Shown one piece after another: positions 44,346 through 53,830 of a stretch of 64,000 bases of DNA; the first letter of the stretch is position 1; each line of letters starts with the position of its first letter. The notes beneath the pieces were generated by a model that searched no databases, was not told where the DNA came from, and saw only the letters and a program-made list of their open reading frames with translations. Source of the stretch: a bacterium (lineage in GTDB: Bacteria > Sumerlaeota > Sumerlaeia > SLMS01); NCBI GenBank assembly GCA_016125005.1, contig WGMQ01000004.1, forward strand, positions 62,001-126,000, in the 5' to 3' direction. Made by a program: the position numbers and the translations under genes.

Positions 44346-45277
44346 AGATCCGTTTCCCACTTCCCGTTTCGCGCGACGCGCGTGTCGCGCTCCTTGCTCC
44401 CGCGAGTCCTCTGTCCAACGCCGGGGAGCTGCCTTCTGTCGTCGCAGCGGCCTCTTCCTTTGGATTCCGGGTGAAGGAGTTTCCCTCGCTGACCCGACGG
44501 CTGGATTACGTGGCCGGAACGGGAGTCCAGCGCGCAGCCGACCTGACGAAAGCCTTCACAGATCCGAAGCTCGAGGCCGTGTTCTGCCTCCGCGGTGGCT
44601 ATGGTACTGCTCACACGCTCCCCCACTTGGACTTCAAGGCACTGGGCGCGACGCGGCGCATGTTCGCCGGGTACAGCGACCTGACGGCGCTGCTGAATCC
44701 GCTCGCCACGCTGGGGGGTCTTGTGGGCCTTCACGCGCCGACTATGAACTTCTTCCAGCGCGATGATGAACCGACGCGCATCAGCCGCGCGATCTTCGAA
44801 AAGTTCCTCTTCGAGCCGATCGGGGCACTTTCCTACCGCGAGGCGGCCGGCGCTTCCTTCGTTCCGGTCACGATACGGAAGGGCGTCGCCGAAGGGCGTT
44901 TGCTTGGCGGCAACCTGTCGGTCTTTGCCTCGCTGATCGGCACGCCCTACGAGCCCCGCGGCAAGGACATCGTGCTCTTCATCGAGGAGATCGGCGAGAA
45001 GGCCTACCGCCTGGATCGGATGCTGACCCAGGTGATCCAGTCCGGCTTCATGAATCGGGTGGTCGGCGTCGTGATCGGACACCTGACGGATTGCGGCCCC
45101 GCGGGGAATGACACCGACGACGCGCTGACCGTTGTGAAGCGGGTGCTGGATCCGCTCCGCATTCCCACCTTGGCGGGCTTCCCCGCGGGGCACGAGCGCC
45201 CCTCGTTCCCGCTCCCCATCGGTGCCACCGTGCGGCTTGATGCGACGCGCGGCGACCTTCACATCATCGGAGCCTGA
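44342..45277 (+). CDS. ldcA: Muramoyltetrapeptide L,D-carboxypeptidase (S66 family)
   Basis: 311 residues from ATG 44342 (overlaps preceding stop). Family marks: ALLAPASPL at the start, VFCLRGGYGTAHTLPHLD, the nucleophile loop FAGYSDLTALLNPLAT, LHAPTM, GRLLGGNLSVFASLIGTPYE, and the Glu/His pair in FIEEIGEKAYRLDRML and VIGHLTDC. It removes the terminal D-Ala from tetrapeptides in peptidoglycan recycling in the cytoplasm. A role in self-resistance to microcin-type peptides is known for related proteins, but nothing here supports that. Confidence 0.92.
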   Translation: MKIRFPLPVSRDARVALLAPASPLSNAGELPSVVAAASSFGFRVKEFPSLTRRLDYVAGTGVQRAADLTKAFTDPKLEAVFCLRGGYGTAHTLPHLDFKALGATRRMFAGYSDLTALLNPLATLGGLVGLHAPTMNFFQRDDEPTRISRAIFEKFLFEPIGALSYREAAGASFVPVTIRKGVAEGRLLGGNLSVFASLIGTPYEPRGKDIVLFIEEIGEKAYRLDRMLTQVIQSGFMNRVVGVVIGHLTDCGPAGNDTDDALTVVKRVLDPLRIPTLAGFPAGHERPSFPLPIGATVRLDATRGDLHIIGA

Positions 45278-45282
45278 CCGCC

Positions 45283-45567
45283 ATGCCCGCCATGTCCGAA
45301 CCCCGTATAGACAAGCTGGCCAAGGCAATGGCCCGCGTCATCCTCACGAAGGGCTATGCGAAGATGACCGCGGGGCCGGATGGCCTGGCGGACCTGATCG
45401 CCCGGGAGCTGAAGATTGATCAGCGCGTGGAGGCGGAAATCGAAGCGGAAGCGCACGCCCAGCTCGCGAAGAACAAGAGCCTCCCACCACGGGGCACGGG
45501 ACAGTATCAAGCCGCGCTGACGCAGATGAAGCAGGCCATCGCTGTGCGGAAGGGCTATCCGCTCTAG
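45283..45567 (+). CDS. Small helical protein (DUF507-like, uncertain)
   Basis: 94 residues from ATG 45283 (ATG 45292 possible), 5 bp after ldcA. Helices IDKLAKAMARVILTKGYAKM and LADLIARELKIDQRVEAEIE fit the repeated helix pattern of DUF507 proteins in part, but the tail differs. Its last 4 nt overlap the convergent gene. The word GTATAGAC at 45305 reads Arg-Ile-Asp here. Confidence 0.45.
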   Translation: MPAMSEPRIDKLAKAMARVILTKGYAKMTAGPDGLADLIARELKIDQRVEAEIEAEAHAQLAKNKSLPPRGTGQYQAALTQMKQAIAVRKGYPL

Positions 45568-46952
45568 GCGATCTCGCCCGCCTTCAGCTTTTCCATCTCC
45601 GCGCGGCTGACGAGCGGCAGGATTAGCTGCACGCAGAAGCCGTTTTCCAGCCCGCGCGTGAGGCGGAACTTGCCGCCGGACTTTTCCATGTAAAGTTGGA
45701 GCATCTGGAAAAGGATGCCGCCGCCGCGACGAAGGCGGGGGTGCTGGGTCGTGTTGAGCTGGGCGCGGACCAACAGGTTGCCGGGGTTGATTTCTCTCGC
45801 GTTCTGGCCGAGGTCCTCAATCTCGAGCGAGACGAATCCAGCCTCGACGCGGTCGGGATTGTCGTCGGTGCGAACGATCAATTCGGTGCCCTCGGGGCAG
45901 AAGGAGACGCTGAACTTGATGATGCGCTCCACCATCTTGAGGATCGTTTCGCGATCGCCGGACAGGTAGATGTTGCGGGTGTTTTCCTCAAGGCGGAGGC
46001 GCACCTGCGCGGTCATGCACTCGTCTGTGGCCATGGTATAGATCGAACGCACCAATTGCTGGAGGGAGAAGGCTCCGCGTCGTGGGCGAACCTCAGGGTG
46101 GGCGAGGCTGGCCATGTTGGCCAGGTTGCGCAGGATGCGCCTCATTTGCCGGGCGGTGGCGTAGGCCGAGGAGGCCAGCTCGTGGGAATGCTCCTGGCCT
46201 CGGGTCAATTCGCTCAGCTTCTCGGTGGCCGCCAAGTTCTGGTTCAGCAGGGTACGCAGCTCACCGGTCAGGTACTGGAGGAACGAGGCTTCGGAGAGGG
46301 TTTGCTCGCGGTTGGCGGTGGGTAATGGAGTCGGGGCGATCAACTGGCTGAGGTTCATGCGGCTTGCCTCGCCGGAGCTGTCGCGAACCACGCCCATCAT
46401 GAGCTTGATTTCCTCGTCCTGACGGCGGGTCATTTCGCGGTGCTGGTAGAGTTCCAGGAGCGGGATGGCGTGGGCCCGGATGATGGGGAGCAGTTGGCCA
46501 ATCTCATCAGGCTGGAGAAACTCGCTGACGGTGCCGTCGTGGATGACGAGGCCCATGACCAGCGAGGAATGGGGACCATCGAAGCAGATCGCCTCGTAGA
46601 AGGCGATCTCCCGGCGCTTGGGCGAGCCGGGAATCTCACACGCGACGGCGAGGGGGTACTCCTCCTTGATGATGCGAACGCCGGCGGGGCGGGGTCCGAG
46701 GAAGATGTCGACGGTCTGCTCGGTCAGGTACAGGTGAGGCGGGTGGTCGCCGAGTGGCTCCTTCTCGCCCGAGGCGGCGAGGAGTGCGTTCGGCATCCGG
46801 GGGACACGGCTGACCCCGAACAGATAGGCCTCGTGGTCCGGCTTGACGGATTGGAGCCCCTCGAGAAACGCGTGCGCCCATTTGTCGATCCGGTCGACTG
46901 CACCCGTCATCATGACGGTGCGGAGCAAGTCGGTGATCCACGAATTGTCCAT
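45564..46952 (-). CDS. Degenerate histidine-kinase-like protein without the phospho-acceptor His
   Basis: 462 residues. The N-terminal part (1-200) is an alpha/beta sensor-like region. The dimerisation helix reads FLQYLTGELRTLLNQNLAAT, where the usual HELRTPLN sequence has Gly in place of His. A HATPase-like fold follows: GDRETILKMVERIIKFSVSF in place of an N-box with NLLxNA, LEIEDLGQNAREINPG for the G1 box, and GGGILFQMLQLYMEKSGGKF for G2. Without the His and the canonical Asn it is unlikely to autophosphorylate; it may bind nucleotide and act through protein contacts. No membrane segment. Confidence 0.68.
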   Translation of the reverse strand: MDNSWITDLLRTVMMTGAVDRIDKWAHAFLEGLQSVKPDHEAYLFGVSRVPRMPNALLAASGEKEPLGDHPPHLYLTEQTVDIFLGPRPAGVRIIKEEYPLAVACEIPGSPKRREIAFYEAICFDGPHSSLVMGLVIHDGTVSEFLQPDEIGQLLPIIRAHAIPLLELYQHREMTRRQDEEIKLMMGVVRDSSGEASRMNLSQLIAPTPLPTANREQTLSEASFLQYLTGELRTLLNQNLAATEKLSELTRGQEHSHELASSAYATARQMRRILRNLANMASLAHPEVRPRRGAFSLQQLVRSIYTMATDECMTAQVRLRLEENTRNIYLSGDRETILKMVERIIKFSVSFCPEGTELIVRTDDNPDRVEAGFVSLEIEDLGQNAREINPGNLLVRAQLNTTQHPRLRRGGGILFQMLQLYMEKSGGKFRLTRGLENGFCVQLILPLVSRAEMEKLKAGEIA

Positions 46953-47033
46953 TCGCCTGCTCAGCCCTCTCGGGAAATATGACTTTGCCAGCTTGATAGC
47001 GACTCGGTCGGTGACTCCAGCGTTTTCTTGTCC

Positions 47034-48074
47034 TCAGCGCCCGATCAAAGACAATCCGACCGCAATCCAGAGGGGCAGGATGAGAAGAGCCGAACTGTTG
47101 GTGACAAAAAGAATCGAGCTAACCGTCTCCCAGTCGCCGTCGTAACGCCTGGCCGCGAGCGCCAGATTGGTGGCCGGCGGGCTGGCAGCGCTCAGCATGA
47201 GGACAAACGGCAGCCAACCGTGGGCGGGGATCCAACCGGACCTCAGCAACAGGTACGTGAAGGCGGGGATCAGGCCGAAGCGAATGACGAAAACCGGAAC
47301 CAGGATCCTCCAATTGAGCGCCTGGCGCAGCTCGCACTGGGCGATGAGGGATCCGAGAATGATCATGGCCAGCGGCGGCATGGCCGCGCCGATGGTTTCC
47401 GCGGAGCCGACCAGCATCCGCAGCAGGAGAGGGGATTCGAGCTGATGGTTGGCGGCAGCGACGATGGGGGGGAACTGGGCAAGGATGGCACCGACCACAA
47501 TCCCGACCACCGGGCCGTTCCAGGCGTACTTCAGGTACTGGCTCCAGTGACGCTTGGCTCCCTCGGCACTCCCGGCGGTGACCAGGACCGTCCCGAGAGT
47601 CCACTGAAGCGGGTTAATGCTGAGGACGCTGATTCCCACCAGCGCCGCCACGGCGTCCCGCTCCTCGATCGCGGCTCCGAGCGCGAGCGTCACCGCCAGA
47701 GCCACGGGATAGGGAACATAGAACGAGTTTGGTATCGCTGAGAGGGCCATGGCCGCCGACCCCTGCGAGGGACGCGGTGTGCGAACAAATCGGAACCACA
47801 CCCAGGCAAGCCCAACGCCGAGGAAGATCATCGCTGCGGGGTGAATCAGCACGGGCCAGTTCTCGGCCACCATCCCCAGATGGAACTTCTTCATCATGGA
47901 GACAGCGAGGGAGCAGGGCACCACCACATCGATGGTCAGGCGGGTCAGGCCGCTCATGATGTCGGACTTGAGCATGCCGCGCCGGGCCAGCACAAAGCCC
48001 AGGGCGGCGATGAGAAACAGCTTTCCAACCGCCTCGAAGGAGATGCTGAGCGATTGGGCGAAGGTAAGCTCCAT
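47034..48074 (-). CDS. AEC-family (auxin efflux carrier-like) transporter
   Basis: 346 residues and ten hydrophobic segments arranged as two five-helix halves, each with a Pro-broken helix (VVVPCSLAVSMMKKF and LMLSAASPPATNLALAA). The start is SISFEAVGKLFLIAALGFVLA. AEC family proteins export or exchange organic acids such as malate; the substrate is not readable. The gene is isolated, with a divergent kinase gene 256 bp away. Confidence 0.83.
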   Translation of the reverse strand: MELTFAQSLSISFEAVGKLFLIAALGFVLARRGMLKSDIMSGLTRLTIDVVVPCSLAVSMMKKFHLGMVAENWPVLIHPAAMIFLGVGLAWVWFRFVRTPRPSQGSAAMALSAIPNSFYVPYPVALAVTLALGAAIEERDAVAALVGISVLSINPLQWTLGTVLVTAGSAEGAKRHWSQYLKYAWNGPVVGIVVGAILAQFPPIVAAANHQLESPLLLRMLVGSAETIGAAMPPLAMIILGSLIAQCELRQALNWRILVPVFVIRFGLIPAFTYLLLRSGWIPAHGWLPFVLMLSAASPPATNLALAARRYDGDWETVSSILFVTNSSALLILPLWIAVGLSLIGR

Positions 48075-48330
48075 GACGACCTGCGTGGTGGGGATGGCAT
48101 CCTGCGAGGGAGGGGAGGGTGGGTGGCAGGCGGCTCCGAACTCAAGCCTTATGGGCCCTTGAGGTCTGGTGCAGGGTCCAAGCGCCGTGCATCCAGCGGG
48201 TCACCGTCCACATCGGCCCCCTACCTGAGGGTTACCAAAACCCCTAGGGACAGCGGTGTTTTTGACGTTGCAGGCCCCCAATTGTCTCCGTAGCGTACGC
48301 TGACCCCAGCCTGTTGGAGCCACCATTGTC

Positions 48331-51237
48331 ATGAACAAGAGCATCTTCGTCGGTCTTTCGGTCCTTTTCTGGATTGCATTGGCGCTCGCTGTGCTCGCCT
48401 CGAAGGGCTCGATCGATGCGCAATGGGGGGGCGAGGACGACACCATGCTGATGGTCGTCTATGTGGTCATCGGGGCAGGGTTCCTTGGGGGGATTTTGGT
48501 CAACACGATGCTGGCCGACAAGTTGTTCGTTGCCTCGATTCTGGAGGGCGGGGTGGACAAAATCCCTCTGGCACAACGGCAGAAAATCGCCGAGAAGCAG
48601 GCGAAGGCTGCCTTGACGGCGGGGCGCCCCCGCGAGGCGATCGCGGCCTATGAGACCGCGGGACTGATCGACCAGGCTCTGGCGCTGGCGCAGGAAAAGG
48701 GAGAGCACGCGCAGGCTGCACGGTTGTTCCTGAAGGTCGGGCGAAAGGATCATGCACGCAAGGCGGCCATCAGGGCGGGCGACCACTTGCTGGCGGGACA
48801 CCTCTCGCTGGCTTTGAAGGACTTCAACATGGCCCGGGACGAGTATGCGCTCCATGTGGCAGGCCTGCCGGAGAGCTTCAAGCCGATTGAGCGGGCCAAG
48901 CTTCTGGATCGCGCCGGGCGGTATGGCGAGGCGGCGGCGATCTACTCCAGCCACGGTGACTTCATCCGCGCCGCCGATTCGTGGTTGTTGGCGCAGGCCC
49001 CCGAGCAGGCGGCAGCGGCACGCGAGAAGGCCAGCGTGCTCCTCGCCGTGGAGCGAGGACGGGAGAGCAATTCGTCCCAGAGCGTTCGCACCCGTTTGAT
49101 CCGCGATGGAGACGTGGCGAAGGAGCAGGGCGATCTGTTTCATGCCGCATGGTGCTATCGGGAGGCAGGATCGCCCCGAACCGCCGGAGAGGTTTTTGAA
49201 GGGATCGAGGAGTGGGTCCGTGCGGCCAGTTGCTACGAGCAGGCGGGCGAGAACGCCAAGGCCCAGCTCATGTGGGCAAAGGCGGAGGAGTCGCTCATCA
49301 AGGCGCCGCCGCCCCCGCCGATGACCGTTTCGATGACCCAGGACACCGGCCCGTTTCCCTCTTCGCAGCGGCCGGGTCAGCGCGCCGCCGTCGGGAGCGC
49401 CCAAGCCCCCCCGTCGGGTGCATCTTCATCTGGCGGCCCGCCGCCGCCCTTTGGCCCTCCGAGCGCGAACCCGCCCAAGTCCCCGTGGAAGCCGCTCGAT
49501 CCCAAGACTGCGCCGCCCAGCGTGGTGGTCCCCAATTCCTACATGCAGGCCGCCAATCTGCGCCAGACTCCGCAGACCACCGAGGGGTGGCGCGATGTGG
49601 CAAAGACCCTGGCGCTTTCCGGTAACCTGAAGGGAGCCGCGGACGTCCATCTCCAGTGCGGTGACCTGGGAGAGGCGGTGAGTTGCCTGGTCGATGCGGG
49701 CCAGCCGCGCGAAGCCGCCATGTTGGCGCTGGGCGGCGGCGACTACGCCAAGGCCGCCGAATTGCTGGTGGACCAGATCGATGCGGGTGTGCGTGGCGAC
49801 ATCGGAGAGTTGCTTGGCCAGATCCTCATCAACCTGAAGGAATTCGAACTCGCCGACCAGTTGCTGCGCAAGCGGCTGGCACCGAAGATCAACCAGGAGT
49901 CCGCAGGGGTAGTCTTTCAGTTCGCCCGCATGTTCGAGGATGGCGGCGCGCTCATCCAGGCGGAGTGTCTATACGAGGACCTGGTCAAGTCCGGTGCCAC
50001 GTCGGGCGAGTTGGAAGCATGTCTTCGTTCCGTGCGCAGGCGCCTCAGCTCCGAGGATGGAGCCTCCTCGCGCACCGGCACCCAGTCGGGCCTCCTGACC
50101 AGCCAGATTCGTCGCAAGCTCAACGCATGGGACTTTATCCAGGCCGCCATTGCCGATTCGGACGACATGGTCCCGAAGCCGACGAGCGAGGCGGTGGAAA
50201 AGCCCACTGCCCCGACCATGAGACCCTACGCTTTTACGCCTCCCAAGCCCTCATCCACGACCATCGAGTTGCCCATGCGCGAGCTGCCAACCAGCGAGCT
50301 CACGGCAGCGCCCACCAAACAGACGAAGCCGCCGAAGCCGCGGCACCAAGTGACGATGCTGGGCTCCGCCTCCATCGGCGCCGAGAGAAAGACGGGGATG
50401 CCGGAGGACCCCTTCAATATCCCCGAACGCTATCGCCTCGACCGGGAGGTCGGACGTGGCGGCATGGGCATGGTCTACCAGGCGCACGACCTGTTGCTCG
50501 ACCGTCCGGTTGGGCTCAAGGTGCTCCATTCCTTCGGATCGACCGGCGATTCGCTTCGGCAGTTCATGCTGGAGGCGCGCGCAATCGCCCGCCTCAACCA
50601 CCAGAACGTGGTGCGCGTCTTCGACATGGGCGTGATGGACCTCCAGCACTACATCGCGATGGAGCTTGTCACGGGCGGCGACCTGCGCAGTCACATCACG
50701 AAGGCGGGCCGATTGTCGTGCCGCGACGCACTCAAGTACCTCGTCCAGATTGCCGAAGGTCTTGGGGCCGCTCATCGCGCAGGCATCGTGCACCGCGACA
50801 TCAAGCCGGGTAACGTGCTCCTGACCGACGACCTGAATGTACGCATCGTGGACTTTGGGCTGGCCAAGCTGGAAACCCCGGGCGACGGCGATGAGCCGAC
50901 CATGTTCCGGTTCGCCGGAACCCCCGGTTTCATGGCCCCGGAGCAGATTCGTGGCGAGTCGGCGGGACCTCCCGCCGACATCTATGCGCTGGGCATCACC
51001 CTATTTCAAATGCTGGTGGGATCGGCGCCGCACAGGGCCATGAAACTGACCTCGGCCGAGCAGGCCGTGGAGATGACGATGGCTGGAAAGCTTCCTCCGC
51101 TCCCGGAGTTCTGCCCCGGAGTTCCACCCGCCATCGAGCAGCTCTATCGCTACTGTACGGCAACCGATGTGGCGGAGCGATTCCAGCAGGTGGACGACTT
51201 CCTCCCCAGCGCGCGCAAGTGGATGGAGGCGCTCTGA
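48331..51237 (+). CDS. Membrane TPR protein fused to an active Ser/Thr kinase
   Basis: 968 residues from ATG 48331. Two membrane helices at the start (IFVGLSVLFWIALALAVLA and MLMVVYVVIGAGFLGGILV), then TPR-like helical repeats (REAIAAYETAGLIDQALALA, HAQAARLFLKVGRKDHARK). A Pro-rich linker about residues 325-390 is followed by more repeats to about 580. The kinase is C-terminal (about 690-968): VGRGGMGMVYQAHD, Lys in GLKVLH, IVHRDIKPGNVLL, VDFGLAK, TPGFMAPEQ. Repeats and catalysis are thus in reverse order to most bacterial TPR kinases. All catalytic residues are intact. Substrates unknown. Confidence 0.87.
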   Translation: MNKSIFVGLSVLFWIALALAVLASKGSIDAQWGGEDDTMLMVVYVVIGAGFLGGILVNTMLADKLFVASILEGGVDKIPLAQRQKIAEKQAKAALTAGRPREAIAAYETAGLIDQALALAQEKGEHAQAARLFLKVGRKDHARKAAIRAGDHLLAGHLSLALKDFNMARDEYALHVAGLPESFKPIERAKLLDRAGRYGEAAAIYSSHGDFIRAADSWLLAQAPEQAAAAREKASVLLAVERGRESNSSQSVRTRLIRDGDVAKEQGDLFHAAWCYREAGSPRTAGEVFEGIEEWVRAASCYEQAGENAKAQLMWAKAEESLIKAPPPPPMTVSMTQDTGPFPSSQRPGQRAAVGSAQAPPSGASSSGGPPPPFGPPSANPPKSPWKPLDPKTAPPSVVVPNSYMQAANLRQTPQTTEGWRDVAKTLALSGNLKGAADVHLQCGDLGEAVSCLVDAGQPREAAMLALGGGDYAKAAELLVDQIDAGVRGDIGELLGQILINLKEFELADQLLRKRLAPKINQESAGVVFQFARMFEDGGALIQAECLYEDLVKSGATSGELEACLRSVRRRLSSEDGASSRTGTQSGLLTSQIRRKLNAWDFIQAAIADSDDMVPKPTSEAVEKPTAPTMRPYAFTPPKPSSTTIELPMRELPTSELTAAPTKQTKPPKPRHQVTMLGSASIGAERKTGMPEDPFNIPERYRLDREVGRGGMGMVYQAHDLLLDRPVGLKVLHSFGSTGDSLRQFMLEARAIARLNHQNVVRVFDMGVMDLQHYIAMELVTGGDLRSHITKAGRLSCRDALKYLVQIAEGLGAAHRAGIVHRDIKPGNVLLTDDLNVRIVDFGLAKLETPGDGDEPTMFRFAGTPGFMAPEQIRGESAGPPADIYALGITLFQMLVGSAPHRAMKLTSAEQAVEMTMAGKLPPLPEFCPGVPPAIEQLYRYCTATDVAERFQQVDDFLPSARKWMEAL

Positions 51238-51286
51238 CATCACCGATGTGGACCTTGAGGAAGTGGAAGCGCCCTGCATGTGATGG

Positions 51287-51535
51287 GCACCTCGGCCTTC
51301 AGACGCCCGAAGGGCGGACCTCTTTCGATTAGCCCAGGGCAAGGCCTCAAGGCCGCAGCCCTGGGATCCGCGGCGTGCGGCGATTCGGCCCCGCAAGGGG
51401 TCGTCCTACATCCCGCCGGGCGAACAGGAGCACGCCTTCGGCGCGCGGTTCCCGATTCGACCGGTTCCCGGCGCTACGGCCTAGAGGCCTTGCGACCGGG
51501 CTAATGGTGAGAGGTTCGCCCTTCGGGCGCGAAAG
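51287..51535. repeat. Intergenic cluster of short tetraloop hairpins
   Basis: A run of compact inverted repeats: CGCCCGAAGGGCG near 51304, CCCAGGGC with GCCCTGGG (about 51333-51364) enclosing GGCC-TCAA-GGCC, CCCCGCAAGGGG near 51389, GCCTTCGGCGCG near 51433, GCCTAGAGGC near 51479 and CGCCCTTCGGGCG near 51517. Loops are TTCG, GCAA or GAA-like. It resembles multi-hairpin intergenic elements seen in many copies in planctomycete-like genomes. No real gene was found in 51238-51669. It could be a decayed mobile element or a structured RNA. Confidence 0.5.
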
Positions 51536-51625
51536 TTGGTTTCTGTACTCGGGGGACCGCAGTGGAGGAAAAGCGGGGGAAGCGTTTGCCAAACATATAG
51601 ATTGATAGACATCTATACTTATATA

Positions 51626-51652
51626 CGGCCCGCCGGGACTCCCCGACGGGCC
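51626..51652 (-). terminator. Hairpin after the VWA gene
   Basis: CGGCCCG with CGGGCCG, extended by CGGG-CCCG across one mismatch, 18 bp beyond the stop codon at 51670. The sequence that follows in transcription direction is AT-rich (TATATAAGTATAG) rather than a pure T-run. It may be an imperfect intrinsic terminator. Confidence 0.55.
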
Positions 51653-51669
51653 GTGTGATTGTTGGGCCT

Positions 51670-53745
51670 CTACTTGGTCTCGTGCAACTCGCGATAGCGC
51701 TGCATCAGGTCGATCATCTCCGCCCGCTCCTCGCTGTGGGGGCCTCCCTTGGCCACATCGGCCAAGTCGATCATGCTCTGCATGTCCGCCACTCCCCGTT
51801 GCTCGCTCTCGCGGAGCGTCAGCGCGAAGTTCGCCACGGTTGCCGCCCAGATGAAGTCGTCGCTGCAAACCTCCAGCTTCGCGACGCGATCCTTCACGGG
51901 AACTTCCTGCAGGCGACTCACGTCTCCGTCCAGCGGCTTGTGGCGGAGCTTCACCGTGAGGAGCTCGTCGCTTCCGCTGCCGGTGGCGCGATTCTGGTAC
52001 TTGAGCGGATCGACGGGGACCGGGTTCACGTCGCTGTCGAGCCCCACAGGAACAACCTCATAGAGCGCCGTCACCGCGTGCCCCGCGCCGATTTCACCGG
52101 CGTCCTTCTTGTCGTCGTTAAAGTCCTCGGCGGCGAGGAGCCGATTCTCGTACCCCACAAGGCGGTACGACGCGACGCGCTCGGGATTGAACTCGACCTG
52201 GATCTTCACATCGCGCGCCACCGTCATCAGCGTGCCGGCCGCGTTCGCCACCAACGCGCGGCGCGCTTCCTCCAGCGTGTCGATGTAGGCGTAGTTCCCG
52301 TTCCCCTTGTTGGTGATTTGCTCGAGCATTGCATCGTTGTAATTCCCCATACCAAAGCCGAGCACGCTGAGGAAGACGCCCGACTTGGCCTGATCCTCGA
52401 CGAGGCGAACCAGCCCGCCGTCGTTGCTCACGCCGACGTTGAAGTCGCCGTCCGTGCACAGGAAGACGCGGTTGATGCCCCCTTCGATGAAGTTCTCGCG
52501 CGCCGCATCGTAGGCCAGTTGGATTCCCGCGGCGCCGTTGGTGGATCCACCTGCCTGCAACACGTCCAGCGCGGTCTTGATCTCGGCGTGATAGGAACCG
52601 GGCGTGGGCGGGAGCGCCATGCCGCTGGCGCCCGCATAGACAGCGATGGTGACGGTGTCGCGGGCATCAAGCTGATCGACCAGAAGCGCCAACGACTGCT
52701 TGAGCAGCGGCAGCTTGTTCTCGGCGTTCATGGAGCCGGAGACATCGAGGAGGAAGACGAGGTTCGCCGGTGGGCGTTGGTCGAGTGTCACGTCGCGCGC
52801 CTTCAGCCCGATGCGCACGAGACGATGCTCCACATCCCAGGGGCACTGGCCCACCTCGGTGGAGATGGAGAAGGGATCACTGCCGGTGGGTTCGGGGTAG
52901 TCGTACTTGAAGTAGTTGACCAGTTCCTCGGTGCGCACCGCGTCGGCGGGAGGGAGCTGGCCATTCATCAGGAACCGGCGGACGTTGGAGTAGGAAGCCG
53001 TGTCGACGTCGATGGAGAACGTGGAGAGGGGCTGGGCCTGGGGCGTGTGGAAGCGATTGTCGTCGAGCGCCTGATAGCGCTCCGAATCATTTGCCATCGG
53101 GTCGCCAGCTTCGGGCTTGATGCGCCAGACATCCCCAGAGGAAACGCTCGCGCCGGCGGCCATGGAGCTGTCGAAGTACATGTGGAGATTCTCCCCCTCG
53201 CGCGTGCGGGCTGGGGCGGAGGCTACGACATCGACCTTCGTCGCGACCGCGGCCTTCTTCTCGGTGGAGGCGAGCGGCGTGTTCGCTGCCGAGCGGCGGC
53301 TCTCAATAGCGGGGAGTGGTGACGAAGTGGATGGGGCCATTAGCCCGAGTTGGCGCGATGACCCGCTAGAGGGACTGGCAGCGCCACTCTGTACGACGGT
53401 AATATCGGCTGGCGTGGCCACGACGTTGGCTCCCGCCACGGGCTTGCGCTTCAACCACTCGGCAGCGCGCTCCTTCGAGGGGAAGTCGAAGGACGAGAGC
53501 ACGAGCCACTTCCCCTGGGACTCGACGACGGCAATCAGGCGAAGGCCCTGCTTCTCGGCCAGCTTCTTCGCATGGGCTTCGGCGGCGTCCTTGGAGGAGA
53601 AGCTGCCGAAGAGGATGCGGTGCGGAGCCTTGGCTGGGACGTTGACAGAAGCGTCCTGTGCGATGGCGCGGATCGGCAGGTGAGCGGAGAGGCCGGTGGC
53701 GAGGGCGGTGATGGCGATGAATGCGAGTGAACTGCGAGTCTTCAT
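51670..53745 (-). CDS. Exported SPOR plus von Willebrand factor A protein (YfbK-like)
   Basis: 691 residues from ATG 53745, giving a signal peptide (SLAFIAITALATGLSAHL, cut near AIA-QD). Residues 40-100 are SPOR-like (ILFGSFSSKDAAEAHAKKLA, GKWLVLSSFDFPSKERAAEWL), a fold that binds denuded septal glycan. After a Ser/Ala-rich linker comes a YfbK-type N-region (LSTFSIDVDTASYSNVRRFL, NYFKYDYPEP), then VWA with the MIDAS motif FLLDVSGSMNAENK, a Thr later and DGDFNVGVSNDG, and a DUF3520-like C-terminus. It probably binds ligand with a divalent metal in the envelope. SPOR and VWA on one chain is not a combination I know well. Confidence 0.85.
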   Translation of the reverse strand: MKTRSSLAFIAITALATGLSAHLPIRAIAQDASVNVPAKAPHRILFGSFSSKDAAEAHAKKLAEKQGLRLIAVVESQGKWLVLSSFDFPSKERAAEWLKRKPVAGANVVATPADITVVQSGAASPSSGSSRQLGLMAPSTSSPLPAIESRRSAANTPLASTEKKAAVATKVDVVASAPARTREGENLHMYFDSSMAAGASVSSGDVWRIKPEAGDPMANDSERYQALDDNRFHTPQAQPLSTFSIDVDTASYSNVRRFLMNGQLPPADAVRTEELVNYFKYDYPEPTGSDPFSISTEVGQCPWDVEHRLVRIGLKARDVTLDQRPPANLVFLLDVSGSMNAENKLPLLKQSLALLVDQLDARDTVTIAVYAGASGMALPPTPGSYHAEIKTALDVLQAGGSTNGAAGIQLAYDAARENFIEGGINRVFLCTDGDFNVGVSNDGGLVRLVEDQAKSGVFLSVLGFGMGNYNDAMLEQITNKGNGNYAYIDTLEEARRALVANAAGTLMTVARDVKIQVEFNPERVASYRLVGYENRLLAAEDFNDDKKDAGEIGAGHAVTALYEVVPVGLDSDVNPVPVDPLKYQNRATGSGSDELLTVKLRHKPLDGDVSRLQEVPVKDRVAKLEVCSDDFIWAATVANFALTLRESEQRGVADMQSMIDLADVAKGGPHSEERAEMIDLMQRYRELHETK

Positions 53746-53830
53746 CTGAGGGTCTCCTGCAGGTTGGTTGAAGCACCGTTCTGTCTGTCCGACACTGAGA
53801 CCCTCCCCCGTGTTCCCGAGATTGTTGTAC

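Noticed and set aside
51347-51868. Minus-strand 173-residue frame across the hairpin cluster
   Set aside because: It runs from the VWA gene coding region through the palindromic repeat; sequence is Arg/Pro/Gly-rich and low complexity, as expected of translated repeats.
51655-53322. Plus-strand frame of 555 residues over the VWA gene
   Set aside because: Shadow of the SPOR/VWA gene, which has a signal peptide and a MIDAS motif.
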